DNA of 64,000 bases, taken from positions 86,835,138-86,899,137 of the forward strand of contig OZ022503.1 in the NCBI GenBank assembly GCA_963989385.1. Direction: 5' to 3'. Within the stretch, counting starts at the first letter, position 1. Every line of letters starts with the position of its first letter. A model generated the notes under the pieces. That model did not search any database and was not told the origin of the DNA. It was given only the letters and a program-made list of their open reading frames with translations. Shown here piece after piece: positions 20,724 to 31,744 of this stretch. Both the position numbers and the translations under genes were made by a program. This stretch comes from Ctena decussata (lineage: Eukaryota > Mollusca > Bivalvia > Lucinida > Lucinidae).

Positions 20724-21485
20724 CATAACAATCTTTCCCTTGTCAATATAGAGATAACAATCTAGGTATGAGGCAGATGAACTGGACTCTGTAGTATCCT
20801 TAATTTCAAGTTCACATAGGTAGGTGATAACAATAAACTCCGAAATCTTTGAAATATTCAGAGATAGAACGTCATCTATGTACCCGTATGTGAAGTTGAA
20901 TTGCTGTGCAAATTGTTTATTACCTGCTTTTGATAGTCCCTAAATGAACGCCACCTCAAACTCGTAGAGGAATAAGTCGACAAGTAAGGGAACCACTGTT
21001 GATGACCAAAAGAAAGCCAACTGTCTGTTGAAAAACTGGCCTTTAAAAAGTTTCTCGAGACTTGCATTGCAACAGCTTCATCTATAATCTACAGGCGATA
21101 TTCATGTAAATTTGTTGACTATTGTGTACGTTGTGTAGAATCTAAGTGAGAGTTAGGAACTGTATATTTGGCACTTTACCATATGCTTGTTTATTTTGAC
21201 AAAATAATGACAGTGTGAAAGTCAAACATCTAACGCCGTCTCTGATTTTTCGGTCAATGAGAAAAAGGAAGTGCGTATCATCCCGTATCAGCGTCTGATT
21301 AACAGTTTACATTTATATCACACTGCCCCCTTATCAAACTGCTAAGGAGCAGTCTGATCCGGGTCTGTTCTGTTTGGCTTTATGTCAGCAATATTTTCAT
21401 AAATAACAGCACAGCCAATCTCAAAGTATCCAGTTTTCAGGAATAGGCTAATTTGTCCCAGTATTTAGAGAAAATTCTCGTCAGT
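20724..21485. other. Stretch without recognised features
   Basis: Mixed-composition non-coding DNA. The short antisense ORF at 20876-21067 has no recognised domain. Confidence 0.4.
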
Positions 21486-21720
21486 GCAGATGGTTAAGAA
21501 CTGGCTGATTGTGCTAGCGGTACCGAGTTCTAATTCCGCCTATGAGTTTTTCACAAAATCAGCGGGACTTCATCGCAAATATTTGCAATGATGTTACTCC
21601 AATATCTATCTCATACATCAGAACTGCAAGGTGGTCCATTCAGCGATATGAAGTTCAGCTATCTGGAAAGGAAAATTAAATTAAAAATATATTTCATAAT
21701 AAAAGTTGAGTGGTTATAGT
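21486..21720 (+). mobile_element. Possible old SINE with decayed tRNA-like head
   Basis: AGATGGTTAAGAACTGGCTG and GAGTTCTAATTCCGCC stand at A-box/B-box spacing. No tail or duplication is visible, so this is tentative. Confidence 0.3.
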
Positions 21721-21767
21721 GTCCTCAGTGTAGACAGACGGCTGTAAAATTAGTGTACTTAGCTAAT

Positions 21768-21835
21768 GGTCAGGAACCGATACAATCAAATTCCACATCA
21801 CATTCAGGACACCAAATACACAGTTCCGAGCCACA
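21768..21835 (-). mobile_element. Decayed R1b retroelement 3' end
   Basis: TGGTCAGGAACCGATACAATCAAATTCCACATC resembles the ATGATCAGGAATTAATACAATCAAATCCCACATC end of lineage R1b. It is truncated soon after. Confidence 0.45.
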
Positions 21836-23310
21836 CCAACAATATCACTTAAAAGTCACCTGATAGTGTAAAGTGGCCAATGTAACGACAACTGAGCACG
21901 TGAAACTCTCTCACAAACAAAATTGCACGTGTTCAATGTTTCACATTAGTCCGTGATTTTACCTGTTAGAGTAGGCATAGTTGTCGGAACTGTGAATGGT
22001 AAAAAGTAACAAAAAGTAGCTACACATGCAATGAGACAATACGAGTGGGGAGTTAATTGAGCAGACATATGTTAAGCAGATGACCGGAATGCCAACCTCA
22101 ATCACGCACCCACACCAACAACACACAAGACATCTCTATTTCTATTGATAGGAACTACCAAAGCATGCGAGTTGCGATGGCAATGCATTTCTAGACTGAA
22201 CTCAGCAGCCAGATGATGATCTATATCAGATCCATTGTATGGTTGTTGAGATCGAAGTAGCAGCACTGGAAAGGGAAAATTCTCCTGGGTAGATAATATA
22301 CCAGCAACTTTGTTTGACCAGGCGAGCAGACCATGATTAACTTTTGAGCAAATAGTTGTAACAAGATCTGGAGTATAGGCGAATGGACCACCAGTGGTCT
22401 GGTCTCAGTCGTGGATCACACTCGCTAAAAAAAGGCAACATTTAGTTCTAAGACCTACAGGACCCTAAGCTTTATGAGCCATCCGCCCAGATTCAAGCTG
22501 ACATTTTCTTGAAAAGGCTTAAATACAAACCTATTGAGATAATCGCCGAAGATGTGATTGGTTTCACAGTCCGAAGAAGCTCCCAGAACAGATTTTCAAC
22601 TTCAGAATCCTGTCAAAAGTACCTTCCACACCAGCAGAACTTGTACAGTACCACGCTGCCACAATGGTCATTAAATTCACGACAAGTTTCCCTTTGCTGG
22701 TAACCATATAAAATGGCTAGAAAGATACAGCTGACAAACCATCAAACGTTTCGGAGCCCAACAACACCTAATGCATAATGTTAATGACCACCACGTTTGG
22801 AATTCCTTCTGTTTTATGTTAATAGTAAATGCATAAATCTATAAAACATCATGCAAATTTTCACCACATCTGTGAGAGTTTCAAACTGACCATTTGATAG
22901 TTATGGACGGAGATACTTTAAGTTCGGATTTTTCATGAAATTACACCTTTTCCAACATACTTAGTATCAACGTTTAATATCTTTTGAAACAGCTGTAGTA
23001 CGTTTTCATCAAGCTGTGTGCGTACTTTCAAATCAGATGTTTAAAGAATGAGACAGGCAGTGAAACAACAAACTAGCTAGTTTAAAGCGCAACGAAATTA
23101 CAGAGACGATGCAAGCATAATATCTCGCTGACTAAATTTTTTAAGCATAATGAAACAACAACAGAACTGTCAAAATGCTGTAGTTATATTCCAAATTGCT
23201 TTTAAGGAGTTCTCATAATTCAACACAAAATATAAGTTTAACGACAATTTAAAAATAAACTTTTCAATTATCCTTGCATTATAAAAAAACATGGAGGCAA
23301 TACTACAATT
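21836..23310. other. Stretch without recognised features
   Basis: No repeat family seen elsewhere in the window and no ORF with a recognised domain. The ORF at 22509-22703 is short and anonymous. Confidence 0.4.
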
Positions 23311-23321
23311 TAAAGACTAAC

Positions 23322-23605
23322 TAGCCGGGCCGGGTAGCGCAATCGGTAGGGCACCTGACTCGTAGGTCAGAGGTCCTGGGTTCGAATCCCGGTCTGGCCA
23401 CATACTTTCGTTTCTCCTTCCGCTGATTCAAGAAGGGCAGTTGTCAGTTACTGGCGAAAGTATGTGCACTTAGTACTGGTTAACCGCTTAGGAGGTCTAA
23501 GCCTGCCCAGGAATAGTGTGGTTAGGTTAACTGACCGTCCCGACATGACCTTAGTTGTTTACCGTGGACGTTAAACTTAAGCATCAAATCAACCAACCAA
23601 CCAAC
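23322..23605 (+). mobile_element. tRNA-derived SINE (family A), well-preserved copy
   Basis: GCCGGGCCGGGTAGCGCAAT (A box), GGTTCGAATCCCGGT (B box), then a core that includes an inverted pair CACATACTTTCG / CGAAAGTATGTG, then GTGGACGTTAAACTTAAGCA and a CAACCAACCAACC tail. An 11-bp duplication TAAAGACTAAC flanks it (23311-23321 and 23606-23616). Nearly identical to 58441-58712, so probably young. Confidence 0.95.
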
Positions 23606-23616
23606 TAAAGACTAAC

Positions 23617-24480
23617 CATTGCTCTTTTTGAGGCAGCTTACTGTTTTTTCCCCTAAAACTATCTAAAACTATCAAACAAATTGGTTTTACCTACTTAACA
23701 CCATATCTGGTAGCTGAAGTTGGTTTACAACACATTTCATGGCATCTCTGGTCTAATATTTTCATTTATTGATGGGAAAGTAAACGTATCTTTGCTAGTT
23801 CTCAACATTAGATTATGGATGTTATTATTTCTTACCTATAGTCTATATATAACTGCACATTAAAAATAAGTATGCTGGTTTATGGCAATGATATATTGAT
23901 CACGGAAAGCTGAATTGTTGCTGAGACTATGGCTTTGTCGAGGTATCCTGGAATTGGCCGGGATGCCACGACCACGCTATAGAGACAGTAATAATGCTGA
24001 CTCCCCCTCCCCGAGTCCCTCAAATTCATGAATAATGTATCTTTTTATATAAAATAGCCATAAGTTGTTCCACTAATCGGTTATAAGTATAAATTGCATA
24101 TTCCGTAGTATTTTGTAGGATATTTGTATAACTAAACTTGAAATTTATATACAGCTGCCATGTTTAATGTGTATGTGTATTAACCTCTTATGTCTTTTGA
24201 CCAGAGTGAAAATAAAGGATATGTCATGTTATGTTTATGTTATGTTAACAGATGCAGAGGACCAGTGTTATGTTTTCATAAAGCTAGACACGATCTGTCA
24301 TGATGATATCATTATTCAGGTCATGGTGTTTGTTTACATCGTTTCTGCACAGGGATGCCTACGGTGTCCTTTTTGCTTGCCTGCCTTTCATTTTTGTCTA
24401 GCTAAACCAATTGTTGTACAAACCCGGTCACAAGTGTGCATGGTGGACATGATAGGACAATGGAGACTTTAAATGTACAA
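23617..24480. other. Stretch without recognised features
   Basis: AT-rich. The ORF at 24167-24472 is probably part of the repeat whose tail follows at 24480-24632. Confidence 0.35.
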
Positions 24481-24632
24481 ATAATCATGACAATTTGTAA
24501 TTTTTTGTAAATGTATCTGTACATATGTATATACGACCATGGGTCTCATGGAAGATAAGCTATTACATGTACTTACGTATGCGCTAAAAGTTGTAACCCT
24601 CCATAATAAAAGTCTTACTTACTTACTTAATT
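24480..24632 (+). mobile_element. Probable LINE-type 3' tail with ACTT repeats
   Basis: CCATGGGTCTCATGGAAGAT and CTCCATAATAAAAGTCTTAC followed by TTACTTACTTAA have the look of a non-LTR element 3' end: an AATAAA-like signal followed by a short tandem tail. The 5' part is not recognised. Confidence 0.45.
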
Positions 24633-24839
24633 ATCACGTATATCAGATATAAATGAGTATGCGACTTATATAAAATATGATTGAATCCGTGCTCAGATAT
24701 TCTATTTCAGTACCCTCGGTCAGAATATAACGTCGAACACCTAAGCCCAAAGTTTGTGCGAAAGTTGTATGGATACGCAGCAGTGCATTTGTCGTCGTGT
24801 TTACAAGGGGCACAGCTTTATACAACAATAAATTCTCTC

Positions 24840-25170
24840 CTGGTGAGTGAGCCCCCTCTTCTGAGACAAGTGCCCTTTGAAAGGGAAGGAATACACACCC
24901 AGGTCAGGGTGATTTGTAGAAACAGCCATACACGAAACCTTAAGAGGGTACATCTCGATGTTTTTCCTCCATTTAAAAAGGGGTGGTGGCAGCTTTTGTG
25001 ACTTCCTGTTCAGTTCCATAATGAATAAACCCTTCTAAGATAGTGTTTACTCTTTCAAGAAAGCATTTGCTCAAAGGGAGTCAATTCTTTTTTTAAAGAG
25101 CGGTCCCACTGAGAAGGGAATCCAAAATGAAAATGAGAGAACTGTTTCCTCTGAATGTGCATCCATTCAC
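24840..25170 (+). repeat. Repeat family G (GACTTCCTGTT / AAAATGAAAATG units)
   Basis: Contains TTTGTGACTTCCTGTT, AAGAAAGCATTTGCTCAAAG and CCAAAATGAAAATGAGAG. These follow in the same order in the array at 62590-64000 and, in reverse, at 26695-26875. The overlapping ORFs (24681-25019) are probably not genes. Confidence 0.6.
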
Positions 25171-25409
25171 CTTAAAACCATTATACGGTCAGTCTTTATC
25201 TTTATATCGTCCTATTTTATAATGAATACATTTTCTGCATTATCTCCAAAACACACATTGATTTGTTAATATTAATGCATTTTCTTGAAGCGTACAGAGG
25301 AATCAAATCAGTGCCATAAAGGCTTGAAGTTAACAAAGTGTTAGACAAAAAAGTCTTGCTAATATACATGTAATTTGATATCCATTTAGTTTAACTGATT
25401 GCATCCTTT

Positions 25410-25465
25410 ATAGATAATGGCCTTTTGAAACAGTATGAAGTATTTCAGTCTGTATCGGGCCGTCT
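25410..25465 (-). mobile_element. SINE family C fragment
   Basis: GGCCTTTTGAAACAGTATGA and TTTCAGTCTGTATCGGGCCG followed by TCTC match the 3' part of family C, truncated on both sides. Confidence 0.6.
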
Positions 25466-25539
25466 CTAGCTGCAATAACGGAGTTTCGACGTGCACTTTT
25501 CAATTCTACTTTCATACAACTCTTGAAGAGTTCATCAGT

Positions 25540-25777
25540 TGAGCCGCGACGCGAGAAAACCAACAATGTGGCTGTGCGCCCTGTGTAGACTCAGATCAGC
25601 CTGGGCATCCGGCCAGTCTGATCAGACTCGTCACTAAGCGCTTAAAGGGTAGCTAAGGGTCTAAGCTACCTGCATGCGGACAGCGAATACTCTGATCAGA
25701 CTGGGCGGATGCCCAGGCTGATCTGAGTCTGCGCTGGGCGCACAACCACATTGTTGGTTTTGTCGTGTCGCGGCTCA
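25540..25777. mobile_element. TGAGCCGCGAC palindromic MITE (TGTGGTTGTGCGC subfamily)
   Basis: Full-length copy. The arms TGAGCCGCGACGCGAGAAAA and TTTTGTCGTGTCGCGGCTCA pair nearly throughout, with the centre at AAGGGTAGCTAAGGGTCTAA. It carries AATGTGGCTGTGCGCC in place of AAAGTGGCATGTGCGCC, which marks a second subfamily (also 31995, 42662, 48557 and 49560). Confidence 0.95.
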
Positions 25778-26261
25778 GCTGATATATCAAATTATTTCTT
25801 GCCACAAGCTTGACATCGATGTCAACATGTCACTGTTGAAAGCTGATTATATGTATAAGATCCGAAATGTCATTTTTATCAGTTTTGATATCACTTTTAT
25901 GGTAATTGTCAGGATTCGAAACTGTATATCTGTTTCCTGCAATGCCTAAATGTCAAAGTCTTACATTTATTGATATTTACAGTCGCCATCAGGTCGACAT
26001 CTACATATAACTGCAGTTAAAGCGCATCAAATTGCACGTTTTTGTTCCTCATTATGTAACATTCTTGCAATACTGCATATTTTACAGATTAACTGCGTGA
26101 ATCAATAGTTATTCTCTTCAATCAAATCTATACAAATGGAACAGATAAATCCTGTTCAAATGATATTGGCCCTGAACTTTGAATTTAACCGGAAATCAGT
26201 TAGACACTGCTATAACGAACTTTTTGTTTACATGCTTCTGCAGGGAATGGGTGGATGACTT

Positions 26262-26450
26262 GCGATTATACGTCCTTTATATCAGTATTTTAGTGTATTA
26301 CCAGGGTAGGAGGAGATAATGGCAGGCTGTGTGCGATGGAGCCATATTTACTGTTGGCAAGAATTCCGCCTCCAGCCGGATTCGAACCAGGGACCGCTTT
26401 ATCAGCAGACAAGCGCTTAGCCCACCAAGCTATCATGAGTCCTTTGTGCA
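26262..26450 (-). mobile_element. tRNA-headed SINE (family B)
   Basis: On the minus strand it starts GGACTCATGATAGCTTGGTG and has an A box (TAGCTTGGTGGGCTAAGCGC), a strong B box (GGTTCGAATCC), then GGCGGAATTCTTGCC. It ends AAAGGACGTATAATCGCAAG then TCATCCACCC. A related head is at 28328-28460. Confidence 0.85.
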
Positions 26451-26694
26451 GCGGACCGAACATACAATATTAGTGCCATGAAATAACATTTTAATGAATT
26501 TTAGAAAATCAATAATAAGGTAGACAAGACATAATACTCCTTAGTAATTTAATAACTAGACCCCTATCACAAACAATTGCCATCCATGTTGTACAATGTT
26601 TCTTTTATCGCTGTCTTGTTATAGTTATTCTTTAGAATGGTTGACTTTTAAAGCGAATAGTTATACACACTTTCACACACACAAAAAACCCTCT

Positions 26695-26875
26695 GTCATT
26701 TCATTGTTTCCTCACTCCTCGAAAGGTGTCAATTCTTAAAAGAAAGAATATGCTTCCGTATGAGCCTATTCTTTCCCTTCAAATGTAGACCCCTTTTAAG
26801 CAGGGCTTCCTTGTCTAGGCAAGCAAACAGGAAGTCACAAACGTTGCTCTTCTTTGTAAATGGCGGAAAAACCAT
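26695..26875 (-). repeat. Repeat family G, minus-strand copy
   Basis: CAAACAGGAAGTCACAAACG, TTTTAAGCAGGGCTTCC and GAAAGAATATGCTTCCGTAT are the reverse complement of the 24.9-kb and 62.6-64-kb units. Confidence 0.6.
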
Positions 26876-26967
26876 GGAGGTCTACCCAAATACTTTACGC
26901 ATAGTTCAACTTTCTTCGTGATATTGAAATTGCGCTTATTGAAAGCATATTATAAGTAAATGATAAT

Positions 26968-27207
26968 TGAGCCGCGACACGAGAAAACTAACAAAGTGGT
27001 ATGTACGCCCAGCGTAGACTCAGGTCAGCTTGGACATCCGCCAACTCTGGTAAAAGTCTTCGCTTCTCGCTTAAATGGTAGGTTAGAGTCAAAGCTACCT
27101 CCATGCGGACAGCGAAGATTCTGATCAGACTAGGCGGATGCTAAGGCTGATCTAAGTCTGCACGGGGCACACATGTCACTTTGTTGGTTTTCTCGTGTCA
27201 CGGCTCA
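26968..27207. mobile_element. TGAGCCGCGAC palindromic MITE
   Basis: Inverted ends TGAGCCGCGACACGAGAAAA and TTTTCTCGTGTCACGGCTCA. Full-length, moderately diverged. Another copy starts 131 bases downstream. Confidence 0.92.
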
Positions 27208-27337
27208 AATGAAGATACCCAGGAAAGGCCACAATCACAAAGCACACTCCGCCAAAGACAGATGAAGAAGGGGGAAACGTATGCCAAAACAAGGAACAAC
27301 ACATTTTCGACAGCACACGCACAGAGTCCAGCATAAA

Positions 27338-27577
27338 TAAGCCGCGATACGAGAAAACCAACAGATTGGCATGTGCGCACAGCAAAGACTCAGATCAGCC
27401 TGGGTATCTGCCCAGTCTGATCAAACTCTTCGTTGTTCGCTTAAAGGATAACTAAGGGTCCAAGCTGGCTCAATGTGGACAGTGAGGACTCTGAGCAGAC
27501 TGGGTGGATGCCCAGGCTGGTCTGAGTATTCGCTGGGCGCACATGCCTCTTTGTTGGTTTTGTCGTTTCGCGGCTCA
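27338..27577. mobile_element. TGAGCCGCGAC palindromic MITE
   Basis: Ends TAAGCCGCGATACGAGAAAA and TTTTGTCGTTTCGCGGCTCA. The ORFs at 27421-27715 are readings of its palindromic arms on both strands. Confidence 0.92.
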
Positions 27578-28327
27578 AATAAACTGTACATCAAAACACA
27601 AAGATTAAAAGTCATACAAGATATGCAAATAAATAATATATCTTTGTTTAACCATTTGCTAAATCTAACTATAAATCAAAACAAGAAGCACCCATACAGG
27701 TTGCCACAATGCTAGAAATACAACGAACAGGGCTTGCATCAGAAGTGACCGCCATAGATGGAGGATGAAGGACTTCCGATTTTACGTCCTCTTTTCGGCT
27801 TTATCCTTATAACCTTACTATTGACGCACATTTTAAGTATTTCAATGGCCAATTAAAATACACCCGGGATTTTGTTGTAGGTAGCTTACATTTGCTTTCT
27901 CTTTCTACTTTGAGATTCATTTGACTGTTGGCCTATAAACCGTGCCGTGATGAATTTCGGTCCAAATCGCTTTTTGCCAAAGAGCATTTCGCCTACCTGT
28001 TATATCGCTCAAGTAAAATATGAAACCAACAACATAACTTGACACGGTAATCGAAGACGAAACTAAGTAATTGTTGCTGGCAGTTGATGTTGTGTTGGAA
28101 CTGCGGCACTTTTAAGGTTATTTGTAAGGCGGTCAACCAACCAATCTCATTGTTATGTGCAACACAGACAGACCCCAATCTAAATTCAACAGCATTTCCG
28201 ATATCGAAACCCCAACACCAACAGCAAATATATACATATCAACATGCGCATCCGTACAATCTGATCAGGGTATTCGACATCTTTCATGTACCAGACTCAT
28301 ACATATAACAATATTTCAGTCATTTCA
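27578..28327. other. Mostly unrecognised; possible split SINE family B tail near 27765
   Basis: GGATGAAGGACTTCCGATTTTACGTCC at 27764-27790 resembles the 3' end of SINE family B on the minus strand, and a matching head lies at 28328-28460. The 530 bases between may be an insertion. Nothing else is recognised. Confidence 0.35.
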
Positions 28328-28460
28328 GGTCGATGGGCGAAAAGCTGTGTGCAATGGAGCCCCGTTTACGATTGATAAAGATTCCCGCCTCAAGCAGGGC
28401 TCGAGCACGGGACCGCTAGATCAGCAGGCGAGCGCCTATTCTGCTGACCTATAGGGGCTT
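28328..28460 (-). mobile_element. SINE family B head fragment
   Basis: The complement contains AGCGGTCCCGTGCTCGAGCC (decayed B box) and GGCGGGAATCTTTATCAATC, AACGGGGCTCCATTGCACAC, matching the copy at 26262-26450. Confidence 0.65.
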
Positions 28461-28714
28461 CTGTGTCCGCCTTGGAACGAACAGTATATACAGGCAACAA
28501 AAGCTTTAAATTCTCTCAATAAAAACAGCGCGGAAATATGAAGTGTACAAATAGGTGCGAGTGTTTGATTATATTACGTCTAGCCCTAACATAGAAAACT
28601 GAAAATAGGTAAAAATAGATGTTTAACACTTTTCGTAAAATTTGTTCGTATTGTCAGGGTTGTTGAATTTCGAAAGTTTGTTGTGTAGGCGGTGGTTGTT
28701 GTTGTTAGGTTGAA

Positions 28715-29040
28715 TCCCCCTCCCACACACCTCTTCCCAGAAATGTCATTACTGGCCGACCCAAACGGCACTTCTGTTTTGGTTCTGTGTGGTTGTTTTA
28801 TGTGTTGTTTGTTGCTTTGTATGTTATTAATATATTGCTTGTTATGTTAAGGCTAGCCCGTTGACCACCTACACGGGAATTGGCTGTTTACATGGCTGCC
28901 GCCGGTGATGTCTTTGGTGGTGACTAATATTGTGTTGTCTCTTTCCCACATGTTGTCTTGGGTGGGAACTGGGACTGAATTGTGTCAGTTTCTGTGAATT
29001 TTCCTACTCACTTAAGTATAATAAATAAAGTTTATGTAAG
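28715..29040 (+). mobile_element. Retroelement 3' region (lineage R2), plus-strand copy
   Basis: Reads in sense orientation: CAGAAATGTCATTACTG and GCCGACCCAAACGGC hairpins (28738-28769), GGCTAGCCCGTTGACCACCT, TTTCCCACATGTTGTC, then a 3' end TATAATAAATAAAG. 5'-truncated and non-coding. Confidence 0.75.
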
Positions 29041-29784
29041 GCATCGTAGTCGGAAAAATCATCAATGATTTGATGTAGGAAAATTGGCTGGATGTTGCGA
29101 TGAAAATCTGTATATCACGCGATCTTTAGACCGTATTAATTTATGTGTCTATTTATACTTTACTGTCGACTGATAAGTAGCTTAAGCTGATTTTCAAGAC
29201 GTGTAAAAGGAAGTCGTTGACATATAGTTGGGGCGTAAAAAGTCATTACCATAGATATTGCAAGGCTTTGATACTAACAAAGAAACCACCAGCAGGAAAC
29301 TGTCTGGGTCTATCTTAATGATACATAATCAAGCTCACTTTAGTTTTCCTTAAAAAAGTAGAGACGACATAGCACTAAATGAAAAAATAGACCAATACTG
29401 TACAACATTGCCTCCCACAAACGCTACAGATGATAATTATGGAGCAAAAATACCGCGACAGAAGGATATAAGTTGTGTGACATATGCATGTAGAAAAAAG
29501 ACGCGGCAGCCTGTCCATTTAAAACATCTTCGGTGTTGATATGCAAACAAGAAGACAGACCTTAAGGAGTGTTCGACGTCTTCGGGATACCTGTTTAAGT
29601 GACAATGGTTGCCTTTGTCTTGTTTTTAGTGATGTCATGCTTCAGGTTAAACAATATGTCCTGAAGCCGATCTTGTACTGTCTTTTCTGGTAGCGGTTAT
29701 CACATCATTCTATAAACACATCACTCAATAATCAACGAAAGCAGCCGGTCAAACATGCCTTGCTACAGAGTGTCAATGAATTTT
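29041..29784. other. Stretch without recognised features
   Basis: AT-rich, no ORF over 60 codons, no repeats shared with the rest of the window that I can see. Confidence 0.4.
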
Positions 29785-30255
29785 AAAATGTTAAAGTCTT
29801 TATAGTCCTGTCACTGGTAAAAACGTCTAAATTCAAATCATTGCGAAAAACGCTTCAACATTCACGTTTGGTGATAAAATCAGGGTTAGTGTGCATGTGA
29901 CCGGCAAAAAGTAAAGAAAACAAGTTTTTGAAAAATAACTTATCGCTCCACAAAATACAATTTCCTGTTCTGGTTCCCGTCTGGCAATGGTTTGTAAACA
30001 TAGGCAGGATAGTTATTTGGGTTTCATCTGGGTCATTGTACTTTAATTAATGAAATGAAATCGAAAGTATGTCATTTTAGTTGCCAACTTAAATGACCCC
30101 AATAAGTTTTCAAACTCTTTTGATGTAGAATTCAAGGATGTTTTGTTTGTTTAAAGCTGGCTTATCACGGTCATTTACAATGACGAAACTATAGTAAGAA
30201 GCTTGTAGCGATACCTCATGATACGAGTTTTGATGTCGATAGAGACATGTTGATA
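29785..30255 (+). repeat. Dispersed repeat family D, copy 1
   Basis: Collinear with 43550-44105: AATGTTAAAGTCTTTATAGTCC, CCTGTTCTGGTTCCCGTC, AAATGACCCCAATAAGTTTT, AGTAAGAAGCTTGTAGCGATACCTCA. Unidentified. Confidence 0.65.
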
Positions 30256-30541
30256 GATCATTAGCGTTGCTATGAGATTTTATTTTTATTTTATTTTAGT
30301 TTTGCTTTTGGCGGGGGGGGGGGGGGGGGGGGGGGGGAATAGGAAACAGCAAGGTGGAATTTAAAATTTAAAAATCCCCCCCCCCCCCAAAAAAAAAAAA
30401 AAAAAAAAAAAAATCAAAAAAAAAAAAAAAAAAAATCAAGAAAAAAAAAAAATCAAAATCAAAAAAAAAAAAAAAAAAATCAAAAAAAAAAATAAAATAA
30501 AAAAAAAATCAAAAAAAAATCTCATAGCAATGCTAATGATC
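30256..30541. mobile_element. Foldback element with homopolymer core (G35, C-run, A-rich)
   Basis: GATCATTAGCGTTGCTATGA then GATTTT at the left is matched in inverted orientation by AAAATCTCATAGCAATGCTA then ATGATC at the right. Inside are T-rich and A-rich arms that also pair, a run of about 35 G (30313-30347), a run of about 13 C and interrupted poly-A. No ORF. Confidence 0.75.
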
Positions 30542-30827
30542 TGGCGACAATGTTATATCTCGCCGGTACGAAGCCGGCGAATTTATTAGAGATTTGATTT
30601 TGAAACTGGCGATCATGATGTATTCAGGTACATTCGTTTATGGACAACTACCGATAATCAAGCATTTGATGTGGTTTTATGGCATATAATGTCACTCAGA
30701 TAAATGCTCAATTGCGGTTGCCTTAAATGATTTTGAGGGCGGTTAAAAGCGATCTGACTTTTAGTTCCTGATCATTGCCTCAGTAGAAATTATCGATGTT
30801 TTATAAATCCTTTAAATATCTAGAAGT

Positions 30828-31688
30828 AGACTATTTCAGCTTCCTTATACTCCGAAAGAGACGTACTCTGGCAAGCCAAATGCACAACAGTCTACAAACA
30901 TAGGTTTGTAGATTACGAACCTATGTTTGAATTTCTAACCTATCTTTGAAACCCACTATCATAGGTTTATGATTTGCTTACGTGGGTTTTAAAATCTTGT
31001 TATAGGTGTCATAATCTGACATTTAAAACCCATGATTTAACTTTAAAGCCGATTTGTGCACAAAAATGTATGCCATTCATCAATAAGTCTGTAAACATAG
31101 GTTTATAAATCTCAATCATGGGCTTCGAGTTCAAATATAGGTTTTATTTACAATCACAGATTTTTAAACCCCATGTTAGAAGCTATAAACCTATGATAGT
31201 AGTTTTCAAACATAGGTTTGAATACAAACTCGTGATCGTTAACAAACATAGGTTTTATAAATCTCAATCATGGGTTTCGAGTTCATACATAGGTTTTAAA
31301 TTTACAAACAAAGGTTTATAAAACCCATATTAGACAGCCAAAGACATACAAAAGTCGTTTTCAAACATAGGACCTGGTGTAAATAAAACCGCGTGATTGT
31401 GATTTACAAACCTTTGTTTGTAGAATTATTGTGCACATGACATACATATTTTGTACAAATATAGGCTTGAAACCTAACTCACTGATTATAAAATGTCAAA
31501 TTAGGAAACTTATGAAGGAGCTTTTAAAACCCATAGAAAATAAAAAAAGCTATGATAGTGGGATTCAAACAAAGATTAGAAGTTCGAACATAGGTCTGTA
31601 CTCTACAAACACATGTTTCTGAACGTATTGTGCATTTTACTTGACAAAGTTTGTCACTTTCTGGGGGATAAAGAAGCTGAAATAGTCT
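30828..31688. mobile_element. TIR element filled with ACATAGGTTT words
   Basis: Perfect 16-bp inverted ends AGACTATTTCAGCTTC (30828-30843 and 31673-31688). The 830-base interior contains more than 15 close variants of AAACATAGGTTT or its complement, often as head-to-head pairs around a few bases. There is no transposase and no clear target duplication. The short ORFs at 31118-31622 are readings of this word array. Confidence 0.8.
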
Positions 31689-31744
31689 CTTTTTGGCTAT
31701 TTAGGTGATTCATTTAAAATTGATAATTCCAACGTTGACAAGTT

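Noticed and set aside
24681..25019. 106-codon ORF reading SEYNVEHLSPKFVRKLYGYA
   Set aside because: Its second half lies in repeat family G; the upstream CAG at 24710 is weak and nothing matches a family I know.
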